Below are positions 17,110 to 25,257 of a DNA stretch of 64,000 nucleotides, in pieces; position 1 is the first letter of the stretch; each line of letters opens with the position of its first letter. The notes beneath the pieces are model-generated. The model was given only the letters and a program-made list of their open reading frames with translations. It was not told the origin of the DNA and did no database searches. Position numbers and translations under genes: made by a program. This DNA comes from Oscillospiraceae bacterium (GTDB taxonomy: Bacteria; Bacillota; Clostridia; Oscillospirales; Acutalibacteraceae). The stretch lies in NCBI GenBank assembly GCA_015066385.1, contig SVOJ01000001.1, positions 62,001 through 126,000 of the forward strand, in the 5' to 3' direction.

Positions 17110-17341
17110 CAAATCTAATCCGTTTCCATTTGTTGCCTTAAAGGGGTGTTGTCAACGGCAATGGTAAACACTCCAAGGGTACACCGTTAGGCAAGTTGTC
17201 TGCTTTGTTGCCTATGTTTCCCATTAACTACTTAAAGTTTATAAGTATAGAAAAAAGGACACATAGGCAATGCGTATAGGCATATATACACAAAATGTTT
17301 TAAACACCAAGGGCAACAGCAATGAGAAACACGGAGGTTTT
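17110..17341 (+). other. Non-coding region with repeated GGCAA/TTGCC motifs (possible origin)
   Basis: Seven short motifs of the type (TA)GGCAA or its complement occur in about 190 nt, and TTGCCTATGT / ACATAGGCAA is a perfect 10-bp inverted repeat spaced by about 45 nt. The position between the primase-helicase and nuclease genes suits an origin or regulatory leader. No gene is supported here. Confidence 0.4.
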
Positions 17342-17623
17342 ATGAGAGAAAAAACCATCGAAGCAAAACTTGTAAAGGCTGTCAAAGCCAAAGGTGGTCT
17401 CGCTCTTAAGTTTATATGCCCAGGGTTAAATGGAGTGCCAGACAGACTGGTACTCCTCCCAAAGGGCAAGATAGCTTTTATTGAGTTGAAAGCACCTGGT
17501 GAAACAATGAGACCTCTACAAGTAAAGCGAAAAAGACAGTTAGAATCACTCGGCTTTTTAGTTTACTGCATAGACAGTGCCGAGCAGATTGGAGTGACGA
17601 TAAATGCAATACAAGCCTCATAA
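17342..17623 (+). CDS. VRR-NUC domain nuclease
   Basis: 93-residue stand-alone VRR-NUC protein. Seen: EAKLVKAVKAKGG, then GLNGVPDRLVLLPKGKIAFI and ELKAPGE, the PD-(D/E)XK core (D in PDR, E-x-K in ELK). Phage VRR-NUC proteins act as structure-specific (Holliday junction-like) nucleases and nearly always precede a SNF2-type helicase, as here. The ATG at 17342 follows GGAGG with a short 4-nt spacer; a longer reading from 17270 lacks such a site. Overlaps the helicase gene by 20 nt. Confidence 0.9.
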   Translation: MREKTIEAKLVKAVKAKGGLALKFICPGLNGVPDRLVLLPKGKIAFIELKAPGETMRPLQVKRKRQLESLGFLVYCIDSAEQIGVTINAIQAS

Positions 17624-18968
17624 CTACCAAGCCTATGCAACACAGTTCATTGTGGACAATCCTATAGCGGCTGTCTTCCTCGACATGGGACTTGGTAAAA
17701 CGGTGATAACTTTAACAGCAATTTATGAGCTGCTTTTTGACCGCTTTGAAATTTCAAAAGTACTCGTCATTGCGCCTTTAAGAGTAGCAAGAGATACATG
17801 GGCTGCCGAAATAAAAAAGTGGGACCACCTCAAAGGATTAACCTATGCCGTAGCAATAGGCACAGAGGCTGAAAGAAAAGAAGCTCTCAATAAAAAAGCA
17901 AGTGTGTACCTCATAAACCGAGAAAATGTTCAGTGGCTTATTGAAGAAAGCGGAACTGCCTTTGATTACGATATGGTTGTAATAGATGAGCTGTCATCCT
18001 TCAAATCATATCAAACAAAACGCTTCCGTTCTCTTATGAAAGTAAGACCCCATATAAAAAGGATTGTAGGTTTAACCGGTACACCGAGCAGTAACGGACT
18101 TATGGATTTATGGGCAGAGTTCAGACTGCTTGATATGGGAAAGCGTCTCGGTAAATTCATAACCCATTACCGCAACAATTATTTTCAGCCGGATAAGAGA
18201 AATGGACAGGTGATTTTCTCGTACAAACCTCTTCCCGGTTCAGAAGAAAGCATACATAAGCAAATAGCCGATATAACGATTTCTATGAGGGCAAAGGACT
18301 TCTTGAATATGCCCGATTGTGTTATGAACGAAGTGTCAGTTACTCTTTCAGAAAAGGAAAAGAAAGTATACGAAACTTTCAAGAGAGAACTCGTTGTTTC
18401 TCTTGGCGATGAAGAGATTGATGCTTCAACGGCTGCAGTGCTTTCAAACAAACTCTGCCAAATGGCTAACGGTGCCGTGTACAACGAAAGTAAAAAGGTT
18501 CTTGCCATTCACGATAAAAAGTTGGATGCCCTTGAAGACCTTATTGAAGCCGCAAACGGAAAACCAGTTCTCATAGCCTATTGGTTCAAACACGACCTTG
18601 AGAGAATAAAAGAACGACTGTCAGCCAAGCACATCCCTTTTTCTCTTTTGGACAGTTCCGATAGCATTATTCGTTGGAACAGAGGTGAGCTTCCAGTTGC
18701 CCTCATACATCCTGCATCTGCAGGACACGGCTTGAATTTACAAAGCGGAGGTTCAACCTTGATATGGTTCGGTCTTACTTGGAGCTTGGAACTCTACCAA
18801 CAGACTAACGCTCGCCTGTGGAGACAGGGGCAGAAAGACAAAACCGTAGTCATTCACCACATTATTACAAAAGGCACAATCGATGAAAATATTATGAAAG
18901 CCTTAAACCGAAAAGAAAAAATACAAACTGCTCTCATCGATGCAGTAAAAGCGACATTGGAGGTATAA
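17604..18968 (+). CDS. SNF2-type DEAD/DEAH helicase
   Basis: 454-residue superfamily 2 ATPase. Motif I is DMGLGKT (27-33). Motif II is a variant DELS (128-131). Motif III is LTGTPSSNGL. Late motifs include HGLNLQSGGSTLIWFGLTWS and QTNARLWRQGQ (motif VI), typical of SNF2 helicases. The compact size and the VRR-NUC gene just upstream are the usual phage pairing, which is thought to process replication or recombination intermediates. The two genes overlap, and the ArpU-like regulator follows 2 nt after the stop. Confidence 0.92.
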   Translation: MQYKPHNYQAYATQFIVDNPIAAVFLDMGLGKTVITLTAIYELLFDRFEISKVLVIAPLRVARDTWAAEIKKWDHLKGLTYAVAIGTEAERKEALNKKASVYLINRENVQWLIEESGTAFDYDMVVIDELSSFKSYQTKRFRSLMKVRPHIKRIVGLTGTPSSNGLMDLWAEFRLLDMGKRLGKFITHYRNNYFQPDKRNGQVIFSYKPLPGSEESIHKQIADITISMRAKDFLNMPDCVMNEVSVTLSEKEKKVYETFKRELVVSLGDEEIDASTAAVLSNKLCQMANGAVYNESKKVLAIHDKKLDALEDLIEAANGKPVLIAYWFKHDLERIKERLSAKHIPFSLLDSSDSIIRWNRGELPVALIHPASAGHGLNLQSGGSTLIWFGLTWSLELYQQTNARLWRQGQKDKTVVIHHIITKGTIDENIMKALNRKEKIQTALIDAVKATLEV

Positions 18969-18970
18969 AT

Positions 18971-19402
18971 ATGGACGCAAGAGAATATTTAAATCAAGGC
19001 TATAAACTCGACCAAAGAATTAACAGCAAGCTTGAAGCTCTTTCTAACTTGAACGACCTTTCTACTAAATGTACAGCCACATACTCTGATATGCCTCGAA
19101 ATCCTAACCGTGGCTCGTCAAGAATGGAAGATACTATTGTAAAAATCATTGACCTTGAACACAGTATCAATGATGACATTGATAGGCTTGTTGACCTTAA
19201 AAGAGATATTATTAAATTAATCGGAGCTGTTAAAGAACCCGAGTTGCAAATGTTACTTGAACTAAGATACGTTTGCTACAAAACCTGGGAACAAGTAGCT
19301 GTAGAAATGTACTACAGTATACAGCATATTCATCGACTCCACGATAAAGCAATAGCAGAAATTGATAAGCTCCTTGCAATGAGAGAAAAAGAGATGGAAT
19401 GA
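18971..19402 (+). CDS. ArpU/DUF1492-like late transcription regulator
   Basis: 143 residues. The N-terminus is helical with the recurring phage pattern YLNQGYKLDQRINSKLEAL. The C-terminal 45 residues are sigma-region-4-like: LRYVCYKTWEQVAVEMYYSI followed by a second helix HRLHDKAIAEI. DUF1492/ArpU-type proteins regulate late phage genes and regularly mark the end of the early module just before the packaging genes. Here a -10-like TATAAT lies 20 nt after the stop, without a -35 consensus, as expected of an activator-dependent promoter. Confidence 0.83.
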   Translation: MDAREYLNQGYKLDQRINSKLEALSNLNDLSTKCTATYSDMPRNPNRGSSRMEDTIVKIIDLEHSINDDIDRLVDLKRDIIKLIGAVKEPELQMLLELRYVCYKTWEQVAVEMYYSIQHIHRLHDKAIAEIDKLLAMREKEME

Positions 19403-19428
19403 GACTGCCACCATATGTTATTATTATA
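19402..19428 (+). promoter_or_regulatory. Putative activator-dependent late promoter
   Basis: Perfect TATAAT at 19423-19428 with no recognisable -35 hexamer. It lies just after the ArpU-like gene and before a structured leader and the packaging genes. Confidence 0.4.
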
Positions 19429-19505
19429 ATAGGGAGTTTGAAAATAAAACTATTAGTTCCTTTCTAAAGTTTTTGTTTTAGTACCCTGTTTGAAACTGCG
19501 AATGA

Positions 19506-19546
19506 AAGCCATCGAGAGTTCACACCAACTTTCGATGGTTTTCGTT
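19506..19546 (+). terminator. Leader terminator/attenuator before packaging genes
   Basis: Stem AAAGCCATCGA-AGTT / AACT-TCGATGGTTTT with a short loop, followed by TTTTCGTTTT. It is placed about 80-115 nt after a probable late promoter and 25 nt before the HNH gene, so read-through must be controlled. Confidence 0.65.
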
Positions 19547-19570
19547 TTGCCCGGAAAGAAGGTGAACCCA

Positions 19571-19930
19571 ATGCCAAAGAAACCGAAGAGACCTTGCTCT
19601 CATCCTGGATGTCCTAACCTTACGGATGGTAGGTTTTGCGAAGAACACACCAAGGCTGAAGCCAAACGCTACGAGAAGTATGACAGAGACCCTGCTGTAC
19701 GTCGTAGGTATGGTAGAGCCTGGAAACGAATCAGAGACAAGTATGTTGAAGAACACCCACTGTGTGAGAGGTGTCAAGCTGATGGCAAACTCGTACCGAC
19801 ACAAGAGGTTCATCATAAGAAACCGTTGTCAGAAGGTGGAACACACAGCCGAGATAACCTCATAGCTCTTTGTAAGAGTTGTCACGCAAAAATTCATGCA
19901 GAGCGTGGTGACAGATGGCACAACTCCTGA
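19571..19930 (+). CDS. Phage HNH endonuclease (packaging-associated)
   Basis: 119 residues with an N-terminal zinc-binding segment (CSHPGCPNLTDGRFCEEH) and the HNH core: EVHHKKPLSEGG (E79, H81-H82), DNLIALCKSCHAKIH (N97, H105, H109) with C66, C69, C101 and C104 as structural zinc ligands. HNH proteins encoded beside small terminases of the HK97 type assist cos cleavage during packaging. The ATG at 19571 follows AAGGTG. A 121-nt candidate cos region separates it from the small terminase. Confidence 0.9.
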   Translation: MPKKPKRPCSHPGCPNLTDGRFCEEHTKAEAKRYEKYDRDPAVRRRYGRAWKRIRDKYVEEHPLCERCQADGKLVPTQEVHHKKPLSEGGTHSRDNLIALCKSCHAKIHAERGDRWHNS

Positions 19931-20051
19931 TGGTAGGGGCGGTCAAAATCTCCACGACTAATTTTTTGTGCAACGGGCGTGGGGTATCACGCACAAAACC
20001 GCGATTTCAAAGGGGGTATTAACCCCTAAATACTAAAAAGGAGGTAAAAAA
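19931..20051 (+). other. Candidate cos region
   Basis: Non-coding 121 nt between the HNH gene and small terminase gene, containing GGTAGGGGCGGTC and the inverted repeat GCGTG-GGGTAT-CACGC. G-rich runs at this exact location are typical of cos sites in HNH-carrying HK97-type phages. The nicking positions cannot be read from sequence alone. Confidence 0.45.
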
Positions 20052-20609
20052 GTGGCAAAAGACGGCACCAATAGAGGCGGCGCTCGTGTTGGCTCGGGTG
20101 CTAAAAAGAAGCCTCTTGCAGATAAAATTGCTGAAGGAAACCCCGGAAAAAGAAAGCTGACTGTCATCGACTTTAATAATGATTCAGTCGATTTAGAAGG
20201 TCAACCGATGCCGAAACCTTCCGAGATGTTATCTGCAACCCAAAAAGACGGTAAGAAACTGATAGCTGCCGATGTGTATGAAACAACCTGGCAGTGGTTG
20301 GCGGAAAGAAAATGTACCGCCTTGGTTTCACCGCAGCTCCTGGAAAGATATGCGATGAGCGTAGCAAGATGGATTCAATGCGAAACGGCAATTACCGAGT
20401 TCGGTTTCCTTGCGAAACACCCAACGACGGGTAATGCGATTCAGAGTCCCTATGTAGCTATGGCTCAAAACTTCATGTCACAGACCAACAGACTGTGGAT
20501 GGAGATTTTCCAGATTGTCAAAGAAAACTGCACCGGAGAGTATGGAGGTGCAACACCCCAGGACGATGCTATGGAGCGTTTGCTGCAAGCTCGCAAGGGA
20601 AGAAAATAA
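20052..20609 (+). CDS. Terminase small subunit, P27 family
   Basis: 185-residue DNA-recognition subunit of the packaging motor. The N-terminus has the family's RGGARVGSGAKKKPLADKIA and EGNPGKRKL stretches. The helical core reads WQWLAERKCTALVSPQLLERY and ARWIQCETAITEFGFL, and the C-terminus SPYVAMAQNFMSQTNRLWMEI precedes a charged tail. The start is GTG with AAAAGGAGG 6 nt upstream. The large subunit gene is 9.5 kb away rather than adjacent, because a cargo block starting with the SAM synthetase gene intervenes. Confidence 0.9.
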   Translation: MAKDGTNRGGARVGSGAKKKPLADKIAEGNPGKRKLTVIDFNNDSVDLEGQPMPKPSEMLSATQKDGKKLIAADVYETTWQWLAERKCTALVSPQLLERYAMSVARWIQCETAITEFGFLAKHPTTGNAIQSPYVAMAQNFMSQTNRLWMEIFQIVKENCTGEYGGATPQDDAMERLLQARKGRK

Positions 20610-20643
20610 ACAAAGAGCATACAGCTCGGAAAGGATTAACATT

Positions 20644-21426
20644 ATGTTTGAAAAAGTAAACCCTTCGCATCCTGATAAGATAGCGGACAGAATTGCCGGG
20701 GGTATTGTTGACCTGGCATACAGAAAAGAAAAAGACCCCAAGATTGCAGTTGAGGTTCTTATCGGTCACGGAAACTGCACGGTGATTGTTGAAACCTCTG
20801 CTGACATTGATGAAATTGATGTAGCCAAGGTTATAGCAAGAATTGCAGGTAATGTCGGTTTCGATATTCATATCGTACCCCAGGATAAGCATCTCGCAAA
20901 CAATCAGAAGAATACAATCCGCTGTGGTGATAACGGCATCTTTAAAGGTATGCCTTTAACACCCGAACAAAAAGAACTGTCACATATTGCAAGAGATTTA
21001 TATAGTCTCTGCCCTTATGATGGTAAGTTCATAATCAACGGCATCGAACTCACCATTTGTCAGAGCAATGTTTCTTCTCGCATTCTTGAAAGACTGTATC
21101 CCGGCGCAAAGGTAAATCCTCTCGGTGACTGGACCGGTGGTATTAATGTTGACACGGGTGCTACAAACAGAAAGCTCGGTTCTGATATGGCCGATGGAGT
21201 AACCGGTGGTGGCCTTCACGGTAAGGACTTATCAAAGGCTGATGTGAGCGTAAATATTTATGCTTTCCTTGAAGCACAGAAAACGGGTAAGCCTGTTGAG
21301 TTTTGCTGTTCAATCGGTGATGAGAAAGTAAACGGTGTTCCTTATTCTGAAATTGTAGAAACGGCAAGAAAATACATAAGCGACATTGGTGGCTTTGAGA
21401 AATTTGCCGAGTGGGGTCTCGTATGA
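20644..21426 (+). CDS. Short phage S-adenosylmethionine synthetase
   Basis: 260-residue MetK-like enzyme; cellular MetK is about 390-400 residues. Retained: the N-terminal HPDKIADRIAGGIVD substrate loop (with Ser instead of Gly before HPDK), GHGNCTVIVET, and the ATP/phosphate region GGINVDTGATNRKLGSDM and GGGLHGKDLSKADVS, which keeps the Lys and Asp positions expected of the family. Much of the third domain is absent. It precedes two SAM-dependent DNA methyltransferases and overlaps the first by ATGA, so local SAM supply is the obvious inferred role. Activity of such short forms is uncertain. Confidence 0.85.
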   Translation: MFEKVNPSHPDKIADRIAGGIVDLAYRKEKDPKIAVEVLIGHGNCTVIVETSADIDEIDVAKVIARIAGNVGFDIHIVPQDKHLANNQKNTIRCGDNGIFKGMPLTPEQKELSHIARDLYSLCPYDGKFIINGIELTICQSNVSSRILERLYPGAKVNPLGDWTGGINVDTGATNRKLGSDMADGVTGGGLHGKDLSKADVSVNIYAFLEAQKTGKPVEFCCSIGDEKVNGVPYSEIVETARKYISDIGGFEKFAEWGLV

Positions 21427-22673
21427 TTATTGAGAAAAAGAAAGTAGCAGAACTTCTGCCAGCGGAATATAATCCTCGAAAAGACCTCAAACCCGGTGAT
21501 GCCGAGTATGAAAAGCTGAAGCGTTCAATTGAACAGTTCGGTTATGTAGAACCCGTCATATGGAACAAGACCACCGGAAAAGTTGTTGGCGGTCATCAGC
21601 GACTCAAGGTTCTTATGGATATGGGCTACACCGAAGTTGACTGCGTTGTAGTCGAACTTTCAGAAGAAAAAGAAAAGGCTCTCAACATCGCTCTTAATAA
21701 AATCAGCGGTGAGTGGGATAAAGATAAACTTGCTCTTCTTATCACTGATCTCCAGGCTGCGGATTTTGATGTAAGCCTCACAGGCTTTGAAACAGCAGAG
21801 CTTGATGATTTATTTAAAGATAGCGTTAAGGACGGGATAAAGGAAGATGACTTCGATGTTGAAGCCGAACTCCAAAACCCGTCTTTTTCTAAACCCGGTG
21901 ACGTGTGGACACTTGGCAGACATAGACTCGTCTGCGGTGACAGCACTAAAGCAGAAACTTTTGAACTGCTCATGTGTGGTAAGAAAGCAAACCTCGTTAT
22001 TACCGACCCTCCCTACAATGTAAACTACGAAGGTTCGGCTGGTAAAATCAAAAACGATAATATGGATAACGATTCATTTTATAATTTCCTTCTTGATGCT
22101 TTCAAATGCACTGAAAGTGCTATGGCAGATGATGCTTCCATTTATGTTTTCCATGCAGACACAGAGGGTTTGAATTTCAGAAAAGCATTCAACGACGCTG
22201 GCTTCAATCTTTCAGGTTGTTGCATTTGGAAAAAACAGTCATTAGTGCTTGGCAGGAGTCCTTATCAGTGGCAGCACGAGCCTTGCCTTTTCGGATGGAA
22301 GAAAAAGGGTAAGCATTTGTGGTACACAGGAAGAAAAGAATCGACCATTTGGGAATTCGATAAGCCGAAGAAAAACGGTGAACATCCTACAATGAAACCT
22401 ATACCGCTTCTTGCCTATCCCATTATGAATTCAAGTATGTCAAACTCAATCGTCCTTGACCCCTTCGGTGGTTCGGGCAGTACCCTTATTGCCTGTGAAC
22501 AGACCGACCGAATTTGCTACACTGTAGAGCTTGATGAGAAGTTCTGCGATGTAATCGTAAAAAGGTATATTGAGCAGGTCGGCTCTTCGGCAGAAGTTTC
22601 CGTGCAGCGTGACGGCTTAACATACAGTTTTGACGAGGTTTCCGGTGAAGACGATGTTATTCCTCTTTTTTAA
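21423..22673 (+). CDS. ParB-domain / beta-class N6/N4 DNA methyltransferase
   Basis: 416 residues. Residues 1-130 form a ParB/Srx-like domain (ELLPAEYNPRKDLKPG, VVGGHQRLKVLMDMGY). Residues 160-400 are an amino-methyltransferase with DPPY at 195-198 and the SAM-binding DPFGGSGST from 346. DPPY preceding FxGxG marks the beta class. It methylates adenine N6 or cytosine N4 in a sequence that cannot be read from the protein. The ATG overlaps the SAM synthetase stop. Typical phage use is protection against host restriction. Confidence 0.92.
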   Translation: MIIEKKKVAELLPAEYNPRKDLKPGDAEYEKLKRSIEQFGYVEPVIWNKTTGKVVGGHQRLKVLMDMGYTEVDCVVVELSEEKEKALNIALNKISGEWDKDKLALLITDLQAADFDVSLTGFETAELDDLFKDSVKDGIKEDDFDVEAELQNPSFSKPGDVWTLGRHRLVCGDSTKAETFELLMCGKKANLVITDPPYNVNYEGSAGKIKNDNMDNDSFYNFLLDAFKCTESAMADDASIYVFHADTEGLNFRKAFNDAGFNLSGCCIWKKQSLVLGRSPYQWQHEPCLFGWKKKGKHLWYTGRKESTIWEFDKPKKNGEHPTMKPIPLLAYPIMNSSMSNSIVLDPFGGSGSTLIACEQTDRICYTVELDEKFCDVIVKRYIEQVGSSAEVSVQRDGLTYSFDEVSGEDDVIPLF

Positions 22674-22686
22674 GGAGGGTTAATAT

Positions 22687-24993
22687 ATGAAAGATAATAC
22701 ATTAACGCTCGCCAGTCTCTTTGATGGGTCTGGTGGGTTTCCTTTAGGTGGTTTGCTTGCAGGAATTACTCCTGTGTGGGCATCGGAGATTGAGCCGTTC
22801 CCTATAAGGGTAACAACAAAGCGACTTCCTTTCATGAAACACTACGGAGATGTTTCAAAAATCAATGGTGCAGAAGTTGAACCCGTCGATATAATCTCAT
22901 TTGGTTCTCCTTGCACGGATATGTCAGTTGCGGGTAAGAGAGCCGGACTTGATGGAACACAGTCGGTTTTGTTTTATGAAGCAATCAGAATTATAAAAGA
23001 AATGAGGTGTGCCACAAATGGCAAATACCCAAGATACGCAGTCTGGGAAAATGTCCCCGGAGCCTTCTCCTCAAACAAAGGCGAAGATTTCCGTGCCGTA
23101 CTCGAAGCGTTCATTGGTGTCATCGAACCGAATGCCCAGGTGCCTATGCCTGAAAAAGGAAGATGGGCTTACGCCGACCTTATCATGGGAGACGGATGGA
23201 GCATTGCTTACCGCGTTCTTGACGCACAATATTTCGGAGTACCCCAACGAAGAAAACGCATCTATCTTGTCGCAGATTTTGCAAGTAGGAGTGCCGGAAA
23301 AATACTATTTGAGTCAGAAGGCCTGTCAAGGTATTCTGCGGAGAGCTTCCGTGCGTGGCAAAGAGCTACCGGAGGTTCTTCGACTTGCGTTGGAGCGTCA
23401 GGCTTCGATGGCTATAACGGAGTCGTAACCGATGAGGTTTCTTCAACTCTTGGAGTGAACTGTGGGATGTCCACAGGTAGGAACGGAATTATTCTGAATG
23501 ACCAAGGCGGAAGCCGAATGGATGTAACAGAAGATGTTACGGCTACATTAAGAGCCGAAGCACATCATCCTCCGTGTGTAATGGAGTCCGCAGGTTTTTG
23601 TACAGAGCATTCAGCCAAAAGCCGAACCATAGGATATGAAGAGGAACGCTCACCTACACTCCGTGCAGGGGTTGTTCCGGCCGCAATCGCTCTTGAGAAT
23701 CATCCGGCAGACAGCAGAGTTAAACTTGACGAGAGTGAAACAATACAAACCCTAACTTCCCGAATGGGAACAGGTGGAGGGAATGTCCCTCTCGTTATGA
23801 AAATACGCAGTGGCTGTGAAGGCGGTGGGAAGGGTCCTTTGATACAGGAAAACAAATCGGCAACCCTCGCTTGCAACAATGATCAGACTCTTTTTGAGCC
23901 GTGTAATTGGGATGGTGAACAAACAGCCGGAACCCTTACAGCTCATAATGCCGGTGGTAGTCAGCGAATGCCTGACAAAAACCATTTCAATTGCGTTCTT
24001 CAACCTTTCGGTATTAGTGCCGATAAATCAAATGCGATGCTGTCCGATAACCCTCACAGCGGTATTTATGAAGCAGATACAAGCAGAACCCTTGATGCCA
24101 ACGGAGGAAATCCCGGTTGCAATCAAGGCGGTATTGCTGTGGTGTGTGTAGACCAAGGTGGGGGTAAAAGCTCGTGCAGTGTAAGTGAGGAGGTTGCTCC
24201 TACTCTTGCCTGTACTCATGGTGGTGAACCCGCTGTTTGCGTCAAGGATAAAACTATTGTTATTGAAGGTAATGGTTCTCGACCCTCTCACCAAGGTGAT
24301 GGTTTCAAAGAATCCGATGTTATGTATACTCTCAATACTGTTGACCGACACGCGGTTTACTCGATGACCACCGGATATTATGCACAGCCGATAAAAGAAA
24401 AATCTCCAACTCTTCTTTCAAGAGATTATAAAGATGCTGCAATCGTAAATGAACCTTGCTACGGAATAGACCGTGCAGCCTTTAATCAAGGTCAGAACGC
24501 ACAGTATAAACCGGGCATTGAAAAAGACAAACAACCTACGCTCACTTCCCGTGGCCCCGGTGCTGTAGCACAACCGGTGTCATTTTATCCGCAGATGAAA
24601 GCGGAATGCCAATCACCGAGAACTAATGTATCAAACACCCTTGTGAATGGTACGAACCCCGGTTATCAAAACGGCATTATAGATCCCCATTATGCAGTTC
24701 GAAGACTTACACCCACAGAATGTGCCAGGCTACAGGGCTTTCCTGATTGGTGGTGTTCAAATCTTAATAGCGACCCCACTGAAGAAGATGTGCAATTCTG
24801 GAGTGAAGTCTTTGAATCTTATAGAATCATAACAAACGGCTCTTCAAAGCCGAAAACAGAAAAGCAAATAAGGAAATGGTTAACCGACCCCTACTCCGAT
24901 GCTGCAGAGTATAAGATGTGGGGCAACGGAGTAGCTCTGCCGTGTGTTTTCTTTGTTCTTGCCGGCATTGCTTATTATGCTTTCTCTGATTAA
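22687..24993 (+). CDS. C5-cytosine DNA methyltransferase with large repetitive insert
   Basis: 768 residues, about twice the usual Dcm length. Motif I LFDGSGGFPLGGLLAG, the catalytic GSPCTDMS (C76), ENVPGAF and QRRKRIYLVADF (motif VIII) are all in the first 190 residues. Motif IX-like RRLTPTECARLQGFPDWW and motif X WGNGVALPC lie after residue 660. The ~450 residues between are a ladder of about twelve short repeats centred on a TL dipeptide (for example PTLRAG, QTLTSRMG, GTLTAHNAGG, RTLDANGG), each followed by Gly-rich sequence. TL/TV dipeptides mark target-recognition domains of C5 enzymes, so the region may be multi-specific or degenerate. Confidence 0.92.
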   Translation: MKDNTLTLASLFDGSGGFPLGGLLAGITPVWASEIEPFPIRVTTKRLPFMKHYGDVSKINGAEVEPVDIISFGSPCTDMSVAGKRAGLDGTQSVLFYEAIRIIKEMRCATNGKYPRYAVWENVPGAFSSNKGEDFRAVLEAFIGVIEPNAQVPMPEKGRWAYADLIMGDGWSIAYRVLDAQYFGVPQRRKRIYLVADFASRSAGKILFESEGLSRYSAESFRAWQRATGGSSTCVGASGFDGYNGVVTDEVSSTLGVNCGMSTGRNGIILNDQGGSRMDVTEDVTATLRAEAHHPPCVMESAGFCTEHSAKSRTIGYEEERSPTLRAGVVPAAIALENHPADSRVKLDESETIQTLTSRMGTGGGNVPLVMKIRSGCEGGGKGPLIQENKSATLACNNDQTLFEPCNWDGEQTAGTLTAHNAGGSQRMPDKNHFNCVLQPFGISADKSNAMLSDNPHSGIYEADTSRTLDANGGNPGCNQGGIAVVCVDQGGGKSSCSVSEEVAPTLACTHGGEPAVCVKDKTIVIEGNGSRPSHQGDGFKESDVMYTLNTVDRHAVYSMTTGYYAQPIKEKSPTLLSRDYKDAAIVNEPCYGIDRAAFNQGQNAQYKPGIEKDKQPTLTSRGPGAVAQPVSFYPQMKAECQSPRTNVSNTLVNGTNPGYQNGIIDPHYAVRRLTPTECARLQGFPDWWCSNLNSDPTEEDVQFWSEVFESYRIITNGSSKPKTEKQIRKWLTDPYSDAAEYKMWGNGVALPCVFFVLAGIAYYAFSD

Positions 24994-25040
24994 ATAACCA
25001 ACTCCATTTTACGCACTTTCGGCGTATGTGTCCTCCAAAA

Positions 25041-25081
25041 CAGAGGCATACCGATTTTGCTCCTTTTTCGGTATGCCTCTG
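25041..25081. terminator. Perfect 14-bp inverted repeat after methyltransferase gene
   Basis: CAGAGGCATACCGA and its exact complement are separated by a 13-nt loop, 47 nt after the methyltransferase stop. The following T tract is weak, so it may be a bidirectional terminator or a protein site. Confidence 0.55.
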
Positions 25082-25189
25082 ACCTCCTTTTGAACAATTC
25101 GGAATTTCCTAACAGTTCTTTTTTGGGGTGTGTATAGTACACAATAAAGCACATAAAATTGAGGCTTTTATTCTACATCCGAATATGCA

Positions 25190-25226
25190 GAAATGACTGG
25201 ATATATCTCACACCTGACGGTAATAT
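25190..25226 (+). promoter_or_regulatory. Class I phage promoter motif, copy A
   Basis: GAAATGACTGGATAT, then TAATAT at 25221, with exactly 16 nt between ACTGGATAT and TAATAT. It lies 32 nt before the first accessory cassette gene. Upstream DNA shares GTACACAATAAAG with the leaders of copies C and D. Confidence 0.65.
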
Positions 25227-25257
25227 GTGACTACCAAATTTAAAGGAGGTCATACCA

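Noticed and set aside
23009-23428. 139-codon plus-strand reading inside the cytosine methyltransferase gene
   Set aside because: It lies in another frame wholly inside a gene with firm motifs, with composition as expected of an out-of-frame reading.
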